Source: Rhizobium sp. C1 (GTDB lineage: Bacteria > Pseudomonadota > Alphaproteobacteria > Rhizobiales > Rhizobiaceae). Taken from it: a stretch of 64,000 bases of DNA. The DNA is taken from contig NZ_JAJNCY010000004.1 in the NCBI RefSeq assembly GCF_021026335.1, positions 332,071-396,070 of the forward strand, read 5' to 3'. A model generated the notes under the pieces. It was not told the origin of the DNA. It did no database searches and saw only the letters and a list, made by a program, of their open reading frames with translations. This document shows, piece after piece, positions 39,172 through 48,711 of this stretch (positions are counted from its first letter, which is position 1; every line of letters starts with the position of its first letter). The translations under genes and the position numbers were made by a program.

Positions 39172-39606
39172 ATGGCCAGCGAAGACCTCATCATCTCGAG
39201 CCGCGTCACGATCAACGGCTGGGAACTGACCGAGCAGTTCATCCTCGCCGGCGGGCCCGGCGGGCAGAATGTCAACAAGGTCGCGAGCGCCGTCCAGCTC
39301 TTCTTCCCGCTGATGGCCTCGCCCTCGTTGTCCGATACCGTCAAGGAGCGCGCCGCCAAGATCGCCGGTCGCCGACTGTCGAAGGAGGGCGTGCTGCTCA
39401 TCGAGGCAAGTCGCTTTCGCAGCCAGGACCGCAACCGGGAAGATGCCCGGGAACGCCTGAAGGCACTGATCGTTGAGGCGATGCAGCCCCCACCGCCGCC
39501 GCGCCGGAAGACGAAGCCGACCAAGGGTTCCATCGAACGCAGACTGAAGGCCAAGTCCGGCCGCTCTGAGATCAAGAAGATGCGCGGCAAACCGGGTGGC
39601 GATTGA
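39172..39606 (+). CDS. arfB: ArfB peptidyl-tRNA hydrolase (ribosome rescue)
   Basis: A 144-residue release-factor-like protein of the ArfB/YaeJ family. The GGQ motif is in AGGPGGQNVNKVA (residues 27-39). The C-terminal tail from about residue 105 is strongly basic (PRRKTKPTKGSIERRLKAK), which enters the empty mRNA channel of stalled ribosomes. It hydrolyses peptidyl-tRNA on non-stop complexes without a stop codon. The ATG at 39172 follows AGGAAGA directly; the longer frame to 38803 overlaps pckA and is not real. alkB follows after 29 bases. Confidence 0.93.
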   Translation: MASEDLIISSRVTINGWELTEQFILAGGPGGQNVNKVASAVQLFFPLMASPSLSDTVKERAAKIAGRRLSKEGVLLIEASRFRSQDRNREDARERLKALIVEAMQPPPPPRRKTKPTKGSIERRLKAKSGRSEIKKMRGKPGGD

Positions 39607-39635
39607 AGGCGTAGAACGATCTGAGGAGTAGGGCG

Positions 39636-40247
39636 ATGAAAGAGCTTCCCGAAGATTTCATCTATTTGCCCGGCTATCTTGACCGGGAGGCTCAGGCCTC
39701 GCTGCTTGAGGCCGTTCGCGCCGGTGTCACCGAGGCTCCGCTTTTTACGCCCACCATGCCAAAGACCGGCAAGCCCATGTCGGTCCGCATGACGAATTTC
39801 GGTGCGCTGGGCTGGGTGACCGACAAGGAGCGGGGATATCGTTATCAGCCCACGCATCCCGTGAACGCCAAGCCATGGCCTGCCATCCCTCCAGCTCTTC
39901 TCGACATGTGGCGCGCGCTATCGAACTACCCGAAAGACCCGGAAGCCTGCCTCGTCAACTTCTATGGCCCCGAGGCCAAGATGGGCTTGCATCAGGATCG
40001 CGACGAGATGGAGTTTGCGGCCCCGGTGCTATCAATCTCGCTGGGCGACACCTGCCTGTTTCGCATCGGAGGCGAGGAGCGAACCGGACCGGCAGCTTCG
40101 ATCAAGCTTTCGAGCGGCGATGTGGTTCTGCTGGCAGGCAAGAGCCGGCTGGCGTTTCACGGCGTGACGCGCATCTATCCCGGAACCTCGACACTTCTAA
40201 AAGGCGAGGGCCGGGTGAACCTGACTTTGCGCCGCGTCAATCCCTGA
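39636..40247 (+). CDS. alkB: AlkB family 2-oxoglutarate/Fe(II) dioxygenase
   Basis: A 203-residue alkylated-nucleic-acid demethylase. The iron ligands are visible: His119 and Asp121 in GLHQDRDE and His175 in LAFHGVTR. The 2-oxoglutarate-binding Arg is in the C-terminal GEGRVNLTLRR. The NFYGPEAKMG segment before the first His is typical for AlkB. It removes 1-methyladenine and 3-methylcytosine lesions by oxidation. The ATG follows GAGGAG. No Ada-box protein is next to it, so its regulation is not apparent. Confidence 0.94.
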   Translation: MKELPEDFIYLPGYLDREAQASLLEAVRAGVTEAPLFTPTMPKTGKPMSVRMTNFGALGWVTDKERGYRYQPTHPVNAKPWPAIPPALLDMWRALSNYPKDPEACLVNFYGPEAKMGLHQDRDEMEFAAPVLSISLGDTCLFRIGGEERTGPAASIKLSSGDVVLLAGKSRLAFHGVTRIYPGTSTLLKGEGRVNLTLRRVNP

Positions 40248-40256
40248 TAGCTCAAC

Positions 40257-41252
40257 TCAAAGCTTGCGCAGCGCCACTTCCTCGATGAGGTGGTTATTGC
40301 CCTTGCGCAGAATGAGATCGGCGCGCGGCCGCGTCGGCAGGATGTTTTCACGCAGGTTCTTCAGGTTGGTATTCGCCCAGAGGCCTTCCGCGATCTTCAG
40401 CGCATCCGCTTCGCTCACTTCCGCATAGCGATGGAAGTAGGATTCCGGCTTCTTGAATGCCGTTTCCCGCAGCCGCATGAAGCGGTCGATATACCAGGTG
40501 TGAATCTGGCTTTCTTCCGCGTCGATATAGATCGAGAAGTCGAAGAAATCGGAGACGATCGGCACGATCTTGCCGTCTGCCGGCAGATTGCGCGCTTGGA
40601 GGACGTTGATCCCTTCGAAGATCAGGATATCGGGACGGTCGACAATGTCGAACTCGTTGTCGAGCACGTCATAGGTCAGGTGCGAATATTTCGGCGCCTT
40701 CACATTCGGCTGCCCCGCCTTGATGGCGGAAAGGAAGCGCAGGAGCTGCCCGATGTCGTAGCTTTCGGGGAAGCCCTTCCGGTCCATGATCTTCTGGGCA
40801 TTCAGAACGGCATTCGGATAGAGAAAGCCGTCCGTCGTCACCAGATCGACCTTCGGGCTCGACGGCCAGCGGGCCAGTAGCTGCTTCAGGATACGCGCCG
40901 TCGTCGACTTGCCGACCGCCACGGAGCCGGCAATGCCGATCACGAAGGGCGTCTTGATGTCATTATCCATCGACAGAAAGCGCTGCCGCTGCCGGAAGAG
41001 AAGCTGCGAAGATTCCACGTGAGCGGAGAGCAGGCGCGAGAGGGACAGATAGATTCGCCGTACTTCCGAAATGTCGATCGGGTCATTGAGCGAGCGAAGC
41101 TGTCGAACTTCTTCGGCAGTGAGAGTTAGCGGCGTATCGGCTCGAAACTGCGACCACTGGTCTGCGGTGAAAAATCGATACGGGGAATAGTCGTTGGGTT
41201 GGAAATGGTCCAAGGCTTCCGCCGCTTCGATGTCACCGACGATGCTGTTCAT
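40257..41252 (-). CDS. coaA: Pantothenate kinase type I
   Basis: A 331-residue P-loop kinase, first and usually rate-setting step of CoA synthesis. The Walker A segment [15 protein letters not shown] spans residues 106-120, followed by [12 protein letters not shown] and the SHLTYDV segment. The IFEGINVLQ and SIYIDAEE segments are also typical. Its ATG overlaps the hisE stop (ATGA), so it is the last gene of the his block. It is convergent with alkB, with only nine bases between them and no clear terminator. Confidence 0.95.
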   Translation of the reverse strand: MNSIVGDIEAAEALDHFQPNDYSPYRFFTADQWSQFRADTPLTLTAEEVRQLRSLNDPIDISEVRRIYLSLSRLLSAHVESSQLLFRQRQRFLSMDNDIKTPFVIGIAGSVAVGKSTTARILKQLLARWPSSPKVDLVTTDGFLYPNAVLNAQKIMDRKGFPESYDIGQLLRFLSAIKAGQPNVKAPKYSHLTYDVLDNEFDIVDRPDILIFEGINVLQARNLPADGKIVPIVSDFFDFSIYIDAEESQIHTWYIDRFMRLRETAFKKPESYFHRYAEVSEADALKIAEGLWANTNLKNLRENILPTRPRADLILRKGNNHLIEEVALRKL

Positions 41253-41572
41253 GATGGCTTCCGGCTCGCCTTTTCCTTGAGGCCCGATTGCGCCGTGCGA
41301 CGCTCGAGCTCTGCCATGACGTCGCTGATCGGGATGCCGGCAATGCCGAGAACCACGAGAAGATGATAGATCAGGTCCGCCGCCTCGTAGGTGAGGTTTT
41401 CGCGGTCATCAGTGACGGCGGCCATCACGGCTTCGATAGCCTCTTCGCCGAGCTTCTTCGCCGCCTTCGGCTGCCCACCCGCATAAAGCTTGGCCGTCCA
41501 GGATTCCTCCGGCGACGCCTTGGCGCGATTGGCGACAATGGCTTCGAGATCAGAAAGCGAAAAGCCGCTCAT
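41249..41572 (-). CDS. hisE: Phosphoribosyl-ATP pyrophosphatase
   Basis: A 107-residue MazG-like all-alpha pyrophosphatase that turns PR-ATP into PR-AMP, second step of histidine synthesis. The metal-binding helices [15 protein letters not shown] and [13 protein letters not shown] are intact. It is separate from the next enzyme, HisI, which is not in this window. It overlaps hisF and coaA by four bases each, so translation is coupled through hisF-hisE-coaA. Confidence 0.95.
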   Translation of the reverse strand: MSGFSLSDLEAIVANRAKASPEESWTAKLYAGGQPKAAKKLGEEAIEAVMAAVTDDRENLTYEAADLIYHLLVVLGIAGIPISDVMAELERRTAQSGLKEKASRKPS

Positions 41573-42363
41573 GCCGCCTCTCCCGCAGGATCGAGCCGCA
41601 TGGCAATGCCGTGTTCGGCCATGTAGCGCTTCGCCTCGCCGACCGAATAGGTGCCGAAATGGAAGATCGAGGCGGCGAGAACCGCCGTTGCATGGCCGTC
41701 ACGAATACCCTCGACCATGTGATCGAGATTGCCGACGCCGCCGGATGCGATCACCGGCACATGCACGGCATCCGCAATGGTGCGGGTGAGGCCGATATCG
41801 TAGCCCGACTTCTGCCCGTCGCGGTCCATGGAGGTCAAGAGCAACTCACCAGCCCCGCGCTCGACCATCTTGATGGCAAATTCAACCGCATCGATGCCGG
41901 TCGCGTTGCGGCCGCCATGGGTAAAGATTTCCCAGCGATCCGTCTCGCCCGGCTTGGAAACCTTCTTCGAATCGATGGATACGACAATGCATTGATCGCC
42001 GAACTTGTCGGCAGCTTCCGAAACGAAATCCGGGTTGTGCACGGCCGCCGAGTTGACCGACACCTTGTCGGCACCGGCCAGCAGGAGCTTACGGATATCG
42101 CCGACCGTGCGTACGCCGCCGCCAACCGTCACCGGCATGAAGCAATGGTCAGCCGTGCGCGCCACGACGTCGAAGATCGTGTCACGATTGTCGGAAGAGG
42201 CCGTGATGTCGAGGAAGCAGAGCTCGTCGGCGCCGGCCGCATCATAGGCCTTGGCGGCATCGACCGGGTCACCGGCGTCCACGAGGTTGACAAAGCTCAC
42301 GCCCTTGACGACGCGCCCGTCCTTGACGTCGAGGCAGGGAATTACGCGTGCTTTCAGGGTCAT
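41569..42363 (-). CDS. hisF: Imidazole glycerol phosphate synthase cyclase subunit
   Basis: A 264-residue TIM barrel that uses ammonia from HisH to make IGP and AICAR. Asp12 in [13 protein letters not shown] is the first catalytic residue, and the second lies near VSIDSKK. The phosphate loops TVGGGVRTV and ASGGVGN are present. Its partner gene hisH is 1.2 kb upstream, separated by hisA and a small membrane-protein gene. There is a 97-base gap to that gene, so an internal promoter is possible. Confidence 0.96.
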   Translation of the reverse strand: MTLKARVIPCLDVKDGRVVKGVSFVNLVDAGDPVDAAKAYDAAGADELCFLDITASSDNRDTIFDVVARTADHCFMPVTVGGGVRTVGDIRKLLLAGADKVSVNSAAVHNPDFVSEAADKFGDQCIVVSIDSKKVSKPGETDRWEIFTHGGRNATGIDAVEFAIKMVERGAGELLLTSMDRDGQKSGYDIGLTRTIADAVHVPVIASGGVGNLDHMVEGIRDGHATAVLAASIFHFGTYSVGEAKRYMAEHGIAMRLDPAGEAA

Positions 42364-42460
42364 GACTACCGCTCCCGCGATAAAGGATTACTGTTTTCAG
42401 GTAGAAAGGGCGATAGCGCTCTCTTGTCAAGGCGTTGATCAACCGCAAATCGTTTGAAGG

Positions 42461-42796
42461 TCACGAATTCTTGCTTCTGTATTTAACGATGAGCACGATC
42501 ATCAGGATGAGGCACCAGACGACGGCTGCGAGGGCGCCGAGCGGCATCGTGATCAGCCCGAACCAGCCAAGGACGAACATGATGGAAAGCGTTTCGCCGT
42601 AATCCGTCCCGCCGATCAGGCAGGGATGAACTCCGCCTTCATCCAGCGCGCAACCATTCGCGTTGGCAATCGCACTTGCCGAGAAGGCCGAAATCAGTGG
42701 CGCGAAGGCGAAAAGCAGGATGACCGCCACGGACAGCGCGAAAGCGATAATCATGCCCCTTGCGCTTTTCTGTCCCGCCGGCCGCCTTTCCGTCAT
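42461..42796 (-). CDS. Small membrane protein inside the his block
   Basis: A 111-residue protein with two long hydrophobic segments (about 16-38 and 68-105, the latter perhaps two passes) and a loop with two Cys ([16 protein letters not shown]). I do not recognise the family. It overlaps hisA by four bases, so it is translated from the his transcript. Its basic tail KYRSKNS suggests a cytoplasmic C-terminus. The two loop cysteines could form a periplasmic disulfide. No link to histidine synthesis can be shown. Confidence 0.7.
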   Translation of the reverse strand: MTERRPAGQKSARGMIIAFALSVAVILLFAFAPLISAFSASAIANANGCALDEGGVHPCLIGGTDYGETLSIMFVLGWFGLITMPLGALAAVVWCLILMIVLIVKYRSKNS

Positions 42797-43530
42797 CCGC
42801 CGTTTGCCTCACGCAGAATGGCCAGCGCTTCCGCCGGATCGACGCGGCCATCATAAAGCGCGCGGCCCGAAATCGCCCCTTCCAGCTTCTTCGCATCCGG
42901 CATGGTCATGCGCACGATATCGGCAATCGAGGCAAGACCGCCTGACGCGATGACCGGAATGCTCACGGCATCGGCCAGCTCGATGGTCGAATCCCAGTTG
43001 ATGCCGGTAAGAATGCCGTCGCGGTCGATGTCGGTGTAGACGATAGCCGACACGCCAGCGCCCTCGAATTTCTTCGCCAGCTCGATCACGCCGAGCTCGG
43101 AGGCCTCCGCCCAGCCCTCGACAGCAACCCGGCCGCCCTTGGCGTCGATGCCGACGGCGATGTGGCCCGGGAACTTGCGGCAGGCTTCCTTGACAAGCTC
43201 GGGATTACGGACAGCGACCGTGCCGAGGATGACACGTGTCAGACCTTTGGAGAGCCAGGCCTCGATATGCTCGAGTGTGCGGATTCCGCCGCCGAGCTGA
43301 ACCGGGTTCTTCGTCGCCTTCAGGATCGCCTCGACCGCAGCACCATTGACGGATTCACCGGCGAAGGCGCCGTTGAGGTCCACGACATGCAGCCATTCGA
43401 AACCCTGGTTTTCGAAGGCCAGCGCCTGCGCTGCCGGGTCGGGATTGTAGATCGTTGCCTGGTCCATATCGCCCAGCTTGAGGCGAACGCACTGGCCGTC
43501 CTTGAGGTCGATTGCCGGAAAAAGGATCAT
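42793..43530 (-). CDS. hisA: ProFAR isomerase
   Basis: A 245-residue TIM barrel, paralogous to HisF, that isomerises ProFAR to PRFAR. Asp8 in [14 protein letters not shown] and the Asp in [10 protein letters not shown] form the catalytic pair. The phosphate-binding [12 protein letters not shown] and IASGGLAS segments are intact. It begins 25 bases after hisH and overlaps the small membrane-protein gene. Order hisB, hisH, hisA, hisF, hisE is the common rhizobial arrangement. Confidence 0.96.
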   Translation of the reverse strand: MILFPAIDLKDGQCVRLKLGDMDQATIYNPDPAAQALAFENQGFEWLHVVDLNGAFAGESVNGAAVEAILKATKNPVQLGGGIRTLEHIEAWLSKGLTRVILGTVAVRNPELVKEACRKFPGHIAVGIDAKGGRVAVEGWAEASELGVIELAKKFEGAGVSAIVYTDIDRDGILTGINWDSTIELADAVSIPVIASGGLASIADIVRMTMPDAKKLEGAISGRALYDGRVDPAEALAILREANGG

Positions 43531-43555
43531 GATCGTCTCTCGAGGGTTCGTGTCT

Positions 43556-44206
43556 TTATGGCTTCCATTTGAGGAAGTTTGAAATCAGGGCTAGGCCGAG
43601 CTTCTGGCTCTTTTCCGGGTGGAACTGTGCGCCGGCCTTGTTGTCATGCGCGACGAAGGCCGTGACCGGCCCACCGTAATCGGTGACGGCCACGACGTCA
43701 TCGGCCCGCTCGGCCTTCAGGTGATAAGAGTGGACGAAATAGGCATGCAGCCCGTCCGGCCCGGTCGGAATACCGTCGAAGAGCGGGTGCGGACGGTTCA
43801 GCGTCAGCGTGTTCCAGCCGATCTGTGGCACTTTAAGTGAGGCGTCGTCCGGCTCGATCAGAACGACATCGCCCTTGATCCAGTCGAGGCCTTCGGTGAT
43901 CGTCTTTTCAAGACCGCGCGAGGACATGAGCTGCATGCCGACGCAAATGCCGAGGAAGGGATTGCCCTTGACCTCGACCGCTTCGCGAAGCGCCTCGACC
44001 ATGCCGTCGACGGCATTCAATCCGGCGCGGCAGTCGGCATAGGCGCCGACACCCGGCAGCACGATATGGCTGGCGGACGCCACAACATGCGGATCGGCGG
44101 TCAGCACGATCTCGTGGTCAAGGCTGGCCTCGCGGGCGGCGCGCTCGAACGCCTTGGTGGCGGAGCGCAGGTTTCCTGAACCGTAATCGACAATGGCGGT
44201 CAGCAT
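43556..44206 (-). CDS. hisH: Imidazole glycerol phosphate synthase glutaminase subunit
   Basis: A 216-residue class I glutamine amidotransferase. The nucleophile is Cys88 in GICVGMQL, where most homologues have GICLGMQ. His and Glu of the triad are in QFHPEKS near the C-terminus, and the oxyanion segment PGVGAY is near residues 51-56. It passes ammonia to HisF. The ATG shares one base with the preceding DUF2628 stop. Confidence 0.96.
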   Translation of the reverse strand: MLTAIVDYGSGNLRSATKAFERAAREASLDHEIVLTADPHVVASASHIVLPGVGAYADCRAGLNAVDGMVEALREAVEVKGNPFLGICVGMQLMSSRGLEKTITEGLDWIKGDVVLIEPDDASLKVPQIGWNTLTLNRPHPLFDGIPTGPDGLHAYFVHSYHLKAERADDVVAVTDYGGPVTAFVAHDNKAGAQFHPEKSQKLGLALISNFLKWKP

Positions 44207-44676
44207 CAGCGTCCCTTCTGAAAATCAATCATGCCGAACTGGAGTTTCGGCCCTTGAGGCGGTCTGACACTCGCGTCCGGATCGATCCTGGAATTCCGAT
44301 CGTCCGTCTCATCCGCATCGTCTTCGCCGTAGTGGATTGCCTCGGCATCCGCAAGGCTGCTCGCGGTAATGATGCGTTCGGTTTTCCAGCCGCGGTGTGC
44401 GAGATTGTCGGCCAGCCGCCGTTTGGCTTCGAAACCATAGATCAGGCTGGAGGCGGTAAGAAGAATAAAGCCTGCGCCCGCTGTTTCCTGGGCGGCAAGG
44501 AAGACAAAGCCGAAGGCTCGCACCACCAGGAGAACGAGTGCATCCACAGTGAGCCCATGAAAGAACGCATGGATGACGGGAAAGATCGCGGCGAGCCACG
44601 AAAAGCCGTCGCGCACGAAGCGGCAATCCGGATCGTGGAGCCGGCCGTTGGGCGAAAGAACGATATAGGCTGCCAT
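44206..44676 (-). CDS. DUF2628 family membrane protein
   Basis: A 156-residue protein with two or three hydrophobic segments between about residues 25 and 85 and a charged, acidic C-terminal half. It fits DUF2628, small membrane proteins of unknown function. Rhizobia commonly have this gene between hisB and hisH. The start is either an ATG at 44676 or a TTG at 44685; I took the ATG. Tight packing with hisH means it shares the his transcript, but a role in histidine metabolism is not shown. Confidence 0.78.
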   Translation of the reverse strand: MAAYIVLSPNGRLHDPDCRFVRDGFSWLAAIFPVIHAFFHGLTVDALVLLVVRAFGFVFLAAQETAGAGFILLTASSLIYGFEAKRRLADNLAHRGWKTERIITASSLADAEAIHYGEDDADETDDRNSRIDPDASVRPPQGPKLQFGMIDFQKGR

Positions 44677-44725
44677 CTCCGTCAATCCCGATGGAGCGGG
44701 CTGCTTGGCCGATCAGATGAACGGA

Positions 44726-45334
44726 TCAGACCAGCATGCCCTTGGTGGAAGGAACCCGGCTTTGCTGGCGCGGGTCGATCTCGCAGGCGGTACGCAGAAC
44801 CCGCGCAACCGCCTTGAAGCAGGTCTCGGCGATATGGTGGTTGTTGGCGCCGTAATGGTTCATGACATGCAGCGTGATGCCGCCATGCTGCGACAGTGCC
44901 TGGAAGAATTCGCGCATCAGTTCGGTATCGAACGTGCCGATCTTCGGTGCCGAGAAGTTCACGTTCCAGACGAGGAACGGCCGGCCGGAGATGTCGACAG
45001 CTGCCTTGGTCATCGTCTCGTCCATCGCAAGGTCGAGCGAAGCATAGCGCGCGATGCCCCGGCGGTCGCCGAGTGCCTTCGAAATCGCCTGGCCGATGGC
45101 AATGCCGGTATCTTCCACCGTGTGATGGTCATCGATATGCAGGTCGCCCTTCGCCTCGATTTCCATGTCGATCAGCGAATGACGCGACAGCTGTTCCAGC
45201 ATATGGTCGAAAAAGCCGACGCCCGTCGAGATGCGCGATGTGCCCGTGCCGTCGATATTGACGGAAACGGAGATCGACGTCTCGTTCGTCTTGCGGGAAA
45301 TGCTCGCGCTTCGGCTTTGCATGGTCTCGGCCAT
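44726..45334 (-). CDS. hisB: Imidazoleglycerol-phosphate dehydratase
   Basis: A 202-residue mono-functional IGPD, making imidazole-acetol phosphate. Both metal-binding His clusters are present: [14 protein letters not shown] with DDHHTVED in the first half, and HGGITLHV with NNHHIAE in the second. Unlike the E. coli protein it has no histidinol-phosphatase domain. It is the first gene of the his-coaA block; its promoter should be in the 216-base gap shared with hslV, but no clear boxes were found. Confidence 0.96.
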   Translation of the reverse strand: MAETMQSRSASISRKTNETSISVSVNIDGTGTSRISTGVGFFDHMLEQLSRHSLIDMEIEAKGDLHIDDHHTVEDTGIAIGQAISKALGDRRGIARYASLDLAMDETMTKAAVDISGRPFLVWNVNFSAPKIGTFDTELMREFFQALSQHGGITLHVMNHYGANNHHIAETCFKAVARVLRTACEIDPRQQSRVPSTKGMLV

Positions 45335-45550
45335 TGCACACTCCAGTCAGAAAGGCTTGGCCCGCTGCATATCAGGCGGGGCGTCAAGAATCCAGCGCGA
45401 AGCAGAAATGTCTCGCGCGCGTGAGACATAGGCGTGGGAGCCTTGCGTTTCAACGGATTGCAATCGTCACGCCACGGCTTACATAGGTCTCGAAACGTGC
45501 CTGAAGGGGCGTCTGACAAGGGCCGGCTTAGCCGGTGCAACGGGTGTTTG

Positions 45551-46081
45551 ATGACAACGATTATTACGGTCCGCAAAGGCGGAAAGGTCGTCATGGCCGG
45601 CGACGGGCAGGTGAGCCTCGGCCAGACTGTGATGAAGGGCAACGCGCGGAAGGTTCGCCGCATCGGCAAGGGCGGCGAGGTAATTGCCGGTTTTGCAGGC
45701 GCCACGGCAGACGCCTTCACGCTGCTCGACCGTCTGGAAAAGAAGCTCGAACAATATCCAGGCCAGCTGATGCGTGCCGCCGTCGAACTCGCCAAGGACT
45801 GGCGGACCGACAAGTATCTGCGCAATCTGGAAGCCATGATGCTGGTGGCCGACAAGGATATTACGCTCGCCGTCACAGGCAACGGCGACGTGCTGGAGCC
45901 TGAACATGGCGCGATGGCCATCGGTTCGGGCGGGAATTATGCCTTTGCGGCTGCCCGCGCGCTGATGGATACGGACCTGTCGGCTGAAGACGTGGCGCGC
46001 CGCGCGATGACGATCGCGGCAGACATCTGCGTCTACACCAATGGCAATGTCATCGTCGAAACCCTCGACGCTGCCAAGTAA
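45551..46081 (+). CDS. hslV: HslV protease subunit (ClpQ)
   Basis: A 176-residue proteasome-like threonine peptidase. After removal of Met1, Thr2 of [19 protein letters not shown] is the nucleophile, and the conserved Lys lies about 30 residues later in [11 protein letters not shown] start it at the ATG at 45551, as anything longer would block processing to the catalytic Thr. With HslU it forms the two-component ATP-dependent protease. No sigma-32-like promoter was convincing in the upstream gap. Confidence 0.95.
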   Translation: MTTIITVRKGGKVVMAGDGQVSLGQTVMKGNARKVRRIGKGGEVIAGFAGATADAFTLLDRLEKKLEQYPGQLMRAAVELAKDWRTDKYLRNLEAMMLVADKDITLAVTGNGDVLEPEHGAMAIGSGGNYAFAAARALMDTDLSAEDVARRAMTIAADICVYTNGNVIVETLDAAK

Positions 46082-46109
46082 GCCCTCATTTTCGATTGGA
46101 TTCTCTCAA

Positions 46110-47417
46110 ATGACCAATTTCTCTCCCCGCGAGATCGTCTCCGAGCTCGATCGCTATATCATTGGCCAGCATGAGGCCAAGCGCGCGGTGGCGATCGCGC
46201 TGCGCAACCGCTGGCGCCGGCAGCAATTGCCGGACGACCTGCGCGATGAAGTCATGCCCAAGAACATCCTGATGATCGGCCCGACCGGCGTCGGCAAGAC
46301 GGAAATCTCCCGCCGTCTCGCCCGTCTGGCCGGTGCGCCCTTCATCAAGGTGGAAGCCACCAAGTTCACTGAAGTCGGCTATGTCGGCCGCGACGTCGAG
46401 CAGATCGTCCGCGATCTGGTCGAGGCCGGCATCGTGCTGGTCAAGGAAAAGAAGCGCGCCGAGGTCAAGGCCAAGGCGCATCTGAACGCCGAAGAACGGG
46501 TTCTCGATGCGCTTGTCGGCACGACCGCATCGCCCGCCACGCGCGACAGCTTCCGCAAGAAACTGCGCGACGGTCAGTTGGACGACAAGGAAATCGAAGT
46601 CGAGGTCGCCGATACGGGCAATGCAGGCGGCGGTTTCGAAATCCCCGGCATGCCGGGCGCCAATATCGGCGTGCTGAACATTTCCGATCTTCTCGGCAAG
46701 GCCATGGGCGGCCGGACGAAAAAAATCCGCACGACCGTCAAGAATTCCTATGCCGATCTCATCAACGATGAGTCCGACAAGCTGATCGACAACGAGCAGA
46801 CCACCCGCGAGGCGATCCGTTCGGCGGAAAACGACGGTATTGTTTTCCTGGATGAAATCGACAAGATCGCCGGAGGCGAAGGCCGTTTCGGCGCGGGCGT
46901 TTCCCGCGAAGGCGTGCAGCGCGACCTGCTGCCACTGGTCGAAGGCACGACGGTTGCCACGAAATATGGCCCGGTGAAGACGGATCATATCCTCTTCATC
47001 GCGTCGGGGGCCTTCCATGTCTCGAAGCCTTCCGATCTGCTGCCGGAACTTCAGGGCCGCCTACCGATCCGCGTCGAGCTGAAGGCGCTGACCAAGGAGG
47101 ACTTCCGCCGTATCCTGACGGAAACGGAAGCGAGCCTCATCCGTCAGTACAAGGCGCTGATGGCGACGGAAGAAATCGAACTCGATTTTACCGAAGACGC
47201 CATCGATGCGCTTGCCGATGTCGCAGTGCATCTGAACGGGACGGTCGAAAATATCGGCGCGCGCCGTCTGCAGACCGTTATGGAACGCGTGCTGGATGAG
47301 ATTTCCTATGTTGCACCCGACAAGTCGGGCGAGAAGCTTTTGGTCGATTCCGATTACGTGACGAAACATGTCGGCGACCTTGCCGCCAACACGGACCTCT
47401 CGCGTTACATTCTTTGA
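46110..47417 (+). CDS. hslU: HslU ATPase subunit (ClpY)
   Basis: A 435-residue AAA+ unfoldase. Walker [14 protein letters not shown] is near residue 56 and Walker [13 protein letters not shown] near 245. The I-domain between them (about 110-240) is full length, and the C-terminal end SRYIL is the tail that inserts into HslV. The ATG at 46110 gives the family's normal opening [16 protein letters not shown]; the longer frame overlaps hslV. A hairpin terminator follows. Confidence 0.96.
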   Translation: MTNFSPREIVSELDRYIIGQHEAKRAVAIALRNRWRRQQLPDDLRDEVMPKNILMIGPTGVGKTEISRRLARLAGAPFIKVEATKFTEVGYVGRDVEQIVRDLVEAGIVLVKEKKRAEVKAKAHLNAEERVLDALVGTTASPATRDSFRKKLRDGQLDDKEIEVEVADTGNAGGGFEIPGMPGANIGVLNISDLLGKAMGGRTKKIRTTVKNSYADLINDESDKLIDNEQTTREAIRSAENDGIVFLDEIDKIAGGEGRFGAGVSREGVQRDLLPLVEGTTVATKYGPVKTDHILFIASGAFHVSKPSDLLPELQGRLPIRVELKALTKEDFRRILTETEASLIRQYKALMATEEIELDFTEDAIDALADVAVHLNGTVENIGARRLQTVMERVLDEISYVAPDKSGEKLLVDSDYVTKHVGDLAANTDLSRYIL

Positions 47418-47433
47418 TCGTCGGATCGAAAAT

Positions 47434-47462
47434 GGGCCCGGCCGAAAAATGCGGCCTGGCCC
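47434..47462 (+). terminator. Terminator of hslVU
   Basis: An 11-bp stem with one mismatch (47434-47444 with 47452-47462), a seven-base loop, then GCTTGTTTTG. It starts 17 bases past the stop. The remaining gap to 47634 shows nothing else. Confidence 0.8.
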
Positions 47463-47634
47463 GCTTGTTTTGTCAGTCCTTTTTTGCAGCCCTTGAAGCG
47501 CCTCTTGAAATAGTTCGGCCGCGTCGCGAAACCGCTGTTGCCCTCGCGAGCGTTTAAGGGCATTTTTCCGCCAAATTTTGCAGGCACTTGCGCCCCTCAT
47601 GGCGGCAAGAGACATTTGAACGGGTAGGAAGATC

Positions 47635-48597
47635 GTGAAAATCGGGTTGCGGATCGGAACGCTTTTTCTGGCGGCGGCACTTGTTTTGCCGGGTGCAGCC
47701 GCATGGTCGGCCGATATCTTGAAGGTCCCGCCGGGCAATCGCAATGCCGAACAGCCGCCGATCCCCGGAGCCTCCTACAAGCGCACGAAAGAAGGCCGCA
47801 CGACCTTCGACGACAAATATGACAAGGTTCGCGATCTGCTGAAGACCGACCGCGCGCTGATGTCGAAGATCGAAGCCACGGCCTCGCGCTACAATATCGA
47901 CCCGATCCATATCGTCGGCGCGATCGTGGGCGAACATACCTATAATGTGGACGCCTATGACCGGCTGCAGAGCTATTATATCAAGGCCGCGTCCTATGCG
48001 GGCGACAGTTTCCGCTTCGCTTATGACGGCCAGTCCGTGGACCAGTTCGTGTCGCAACCGCAGTTTTCTGCCTGTGCGACAAAGGAAGACAGCTACACGC
48101 TTTGGACCTGCCGCGAAGATGTTTGGGAGAAGGATTTCCGCGGCAAGACCGTGAATGGCAAGTCCTATCCCAACAACCGTTTCAGCGCCGTCTTCTTCCA
48201 GCCTTTCTACGCGGGCCAGACCTTCGGTCTCGGCCAGATCAATCCGCTGACAGCGCTCAAGCTGACAGACCTCGTGCATCAGAAGTCCGGCTATGAGCGC
48301 CTGGACGAAAACAAGGCCGCCGACGTCTACAAGGCGATCATGGATCCAGATCAGTCGCTGGCCTATATCGCCGCCGCCGTTCGCAAGTCGATCGACGACT
48401 ACCGTTCGATCGCCGATATGGACATTTCCGGTAACCCGGGTATCACGGCGACGCTCTACAATCTCGGCAATTCCGCCTCGCGCGCAGCCGTGCTTGCCGC
48501 CAAGAACCGTGGTCGTTCCTCGCCGGAGTGGCCGGAAGAGAACTATTACGGATGGCTGATCAACGAGAAGCTGGCCGATCTCAAGTCGCTGCTCTAG
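47635..48597 (+). CDS. DUF1402 protein, secreted, lytic-transglycosylase-like
   Basis: A 320-residue protein with a Sec signal peptide (residues 1 to about 26, cleavage after AAAWSA or nearby). The mature part matches DUF1402, known from rhizobia and without assigned function. Its motif order resembles SLT-type lysozyme folds: a possible catalytic Glu100 in IVGAIVGEHTYN, then FGLGQINPLTA (197-207), then ATLYNLGN (272-279) where transglycosylases have a Tyr-Asn-x-Gly segment. I infer, without proof, a peptidoglycan-cleaving periplasmic enzyme. The start is a GTG with AGGAAG five to ten bases upstream. Confidence 0.8.
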   Translation: MKIGLRIGTLFLAAALVLPGAAAWSADILKVPPGNRNAEQPPIPGASYKRTKEGRTTFDDKYDKVRDLLKTDRALMSKIEATASRYNIDPIHIVGAIVGEHTYNVDAYDRLQSYYIKAASYAGDSFRFAYDGQSVDQFVSQPQFSACATKEDSYTLWTCREDVWEKDFRGKTVNGKSYPNNRFSAVFFQPFYAGQTFGLGQINPLTALKLTDLVHQKSGYERLDENKAADVYKAIMDPDQSLAYIAAAVRKSIDDYRSIADMDISGNPGITATLYNLGNSASRAAVLAAKNRGRSSPEWPEENYYGWLINEKLADLKSLL

Positions 48598-48711
48598 CTA
48601 GTCTTAGCCAGTTATTGTACTGCATATCTCCTTTTTCCGGGACAAACCCGACAGCCTCGCGCATGCTGCTTTTAGTAACCAAGCAGCAAAGCCGTAAACC
48701 GGAGAATTGCA

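Noticed and set aside
45335..45550. Heat-shock sigma-32 promoter for hslVU
   Set aside because: A CTTG is present near 45443 but no matching -10 element at proper spacing was found.
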